A stretch of 64,000 nucleotides of DNA from Tethya wilhelma (lineage: Eukaryota; Porifera; Demospongiae; Tethyida; Tethyidae). Within the stretch, counting starts at the first letter, position 1, and each line of letters starts with the position of its first letter. A program made the translations under genes and the position numbers. A model generated the notes under the pieces. That model was not told the DNA's origin. It did no database searches and saw only the letters and a list, made by a program, of their open reading frames with translations. The stretch lies in NCBI GenBank assembly GCA_964030475.1, contig CAXIPT010000004.1, positions 1,758,636 through 1,822,635 on the forward strand, in the 5' to 3' direction. Positions 63,894 through 64,000 of the stretch are shown here, in pieces.

Positions 63894-64000
63894 CTGAAAA
63901 TGGAACACACACACAAAACATCAGAAATTAAGGTAGAGTGTAGGAAATCCATAAAGCATAATTATATTAAATTATAATAAGTATTTCAGGGGCAAAAAAA

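Overview
The window looks like eukaryotic nuclear DNA from an early-branching animal, most likely a demosponge (inference). Genes have short GT-AG introns, the background is AT-rich, and dinucleotide microsatellites and short inverted-repeat elements are very common. The gene set (NLR-type, SRCR, PLAC8, a tandem array of kelch/coiled-coil/TKL-like kinases with HRDISSAN and DYG motifs, PP2A catalytic subunit, MRTO4) fits a sponge. I see no rRNA, functional tRNA, CRISPR or viral gene. Four single-base N positions (17762, 25860, 58630, 60720) mark joins or ambiguous bases; three of them sit at duplication or truncation edges.

Layout. 1-1933 (-): NACHT-less NLR-like ORF, open at the window edge. 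2698-12064 (-): two tandem PLAC8/cornifelin-type genes; intron 1 of the first holds a ~2.3 kb imperfect palindrome. 13588-17491 (+): complete seven-exon PP2A catalytic subunit with an altered C-terminal tail. 18828-20638 (+): small secreted single-domain SRCR protein. 22542-24221 (-): intronless membrane GT8 glycosyltransferase, head-to-head with the first of two tandem B3GALT6-like GT31 genes (24474-27244 and 27542-32554, +). 33019-34485 (-): small inhibitor-I9 (subtilase propeptide-like) protein. 34767-37602 (-): seven-exon secreted sialidase, divergent from 37947-38693 (+), an intronless gene of unknown function and possible foreign origin. A partial tandem duplication of the sialidase 5' end lies at 39.6-40.4 kb. 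40595-58629 (-): three kelch/coiled-coil/kinase genes (K1 frameshifted, K2 intact, K3 cut at an N), with an MRTO4-like gene lacking its N-terminal exons between K1 and K2. 58.6-63.8 kb: palindromic repeats, a near-identical direct duplication around an N, and one coiled-coil exon of a gene that leaves the window.

Themes. The two B3GALT6-like enzymes, the GT8 enzyme and the sialidase form a carbohydrate-processing neighbourhood. NLR, SRCR and PLAC8 proteins suggest surface or immune functions. Gene models were built by hand by joining exons whose reading phase closes; most totals are exact multiples of three, which supports the boundaries. A recurrent feature is the orientation of microsatellites at introns: (CT)n or (CA)n on the sense strand abuts many 3' splice sites, while (GT)n follows several 5' splice sites.
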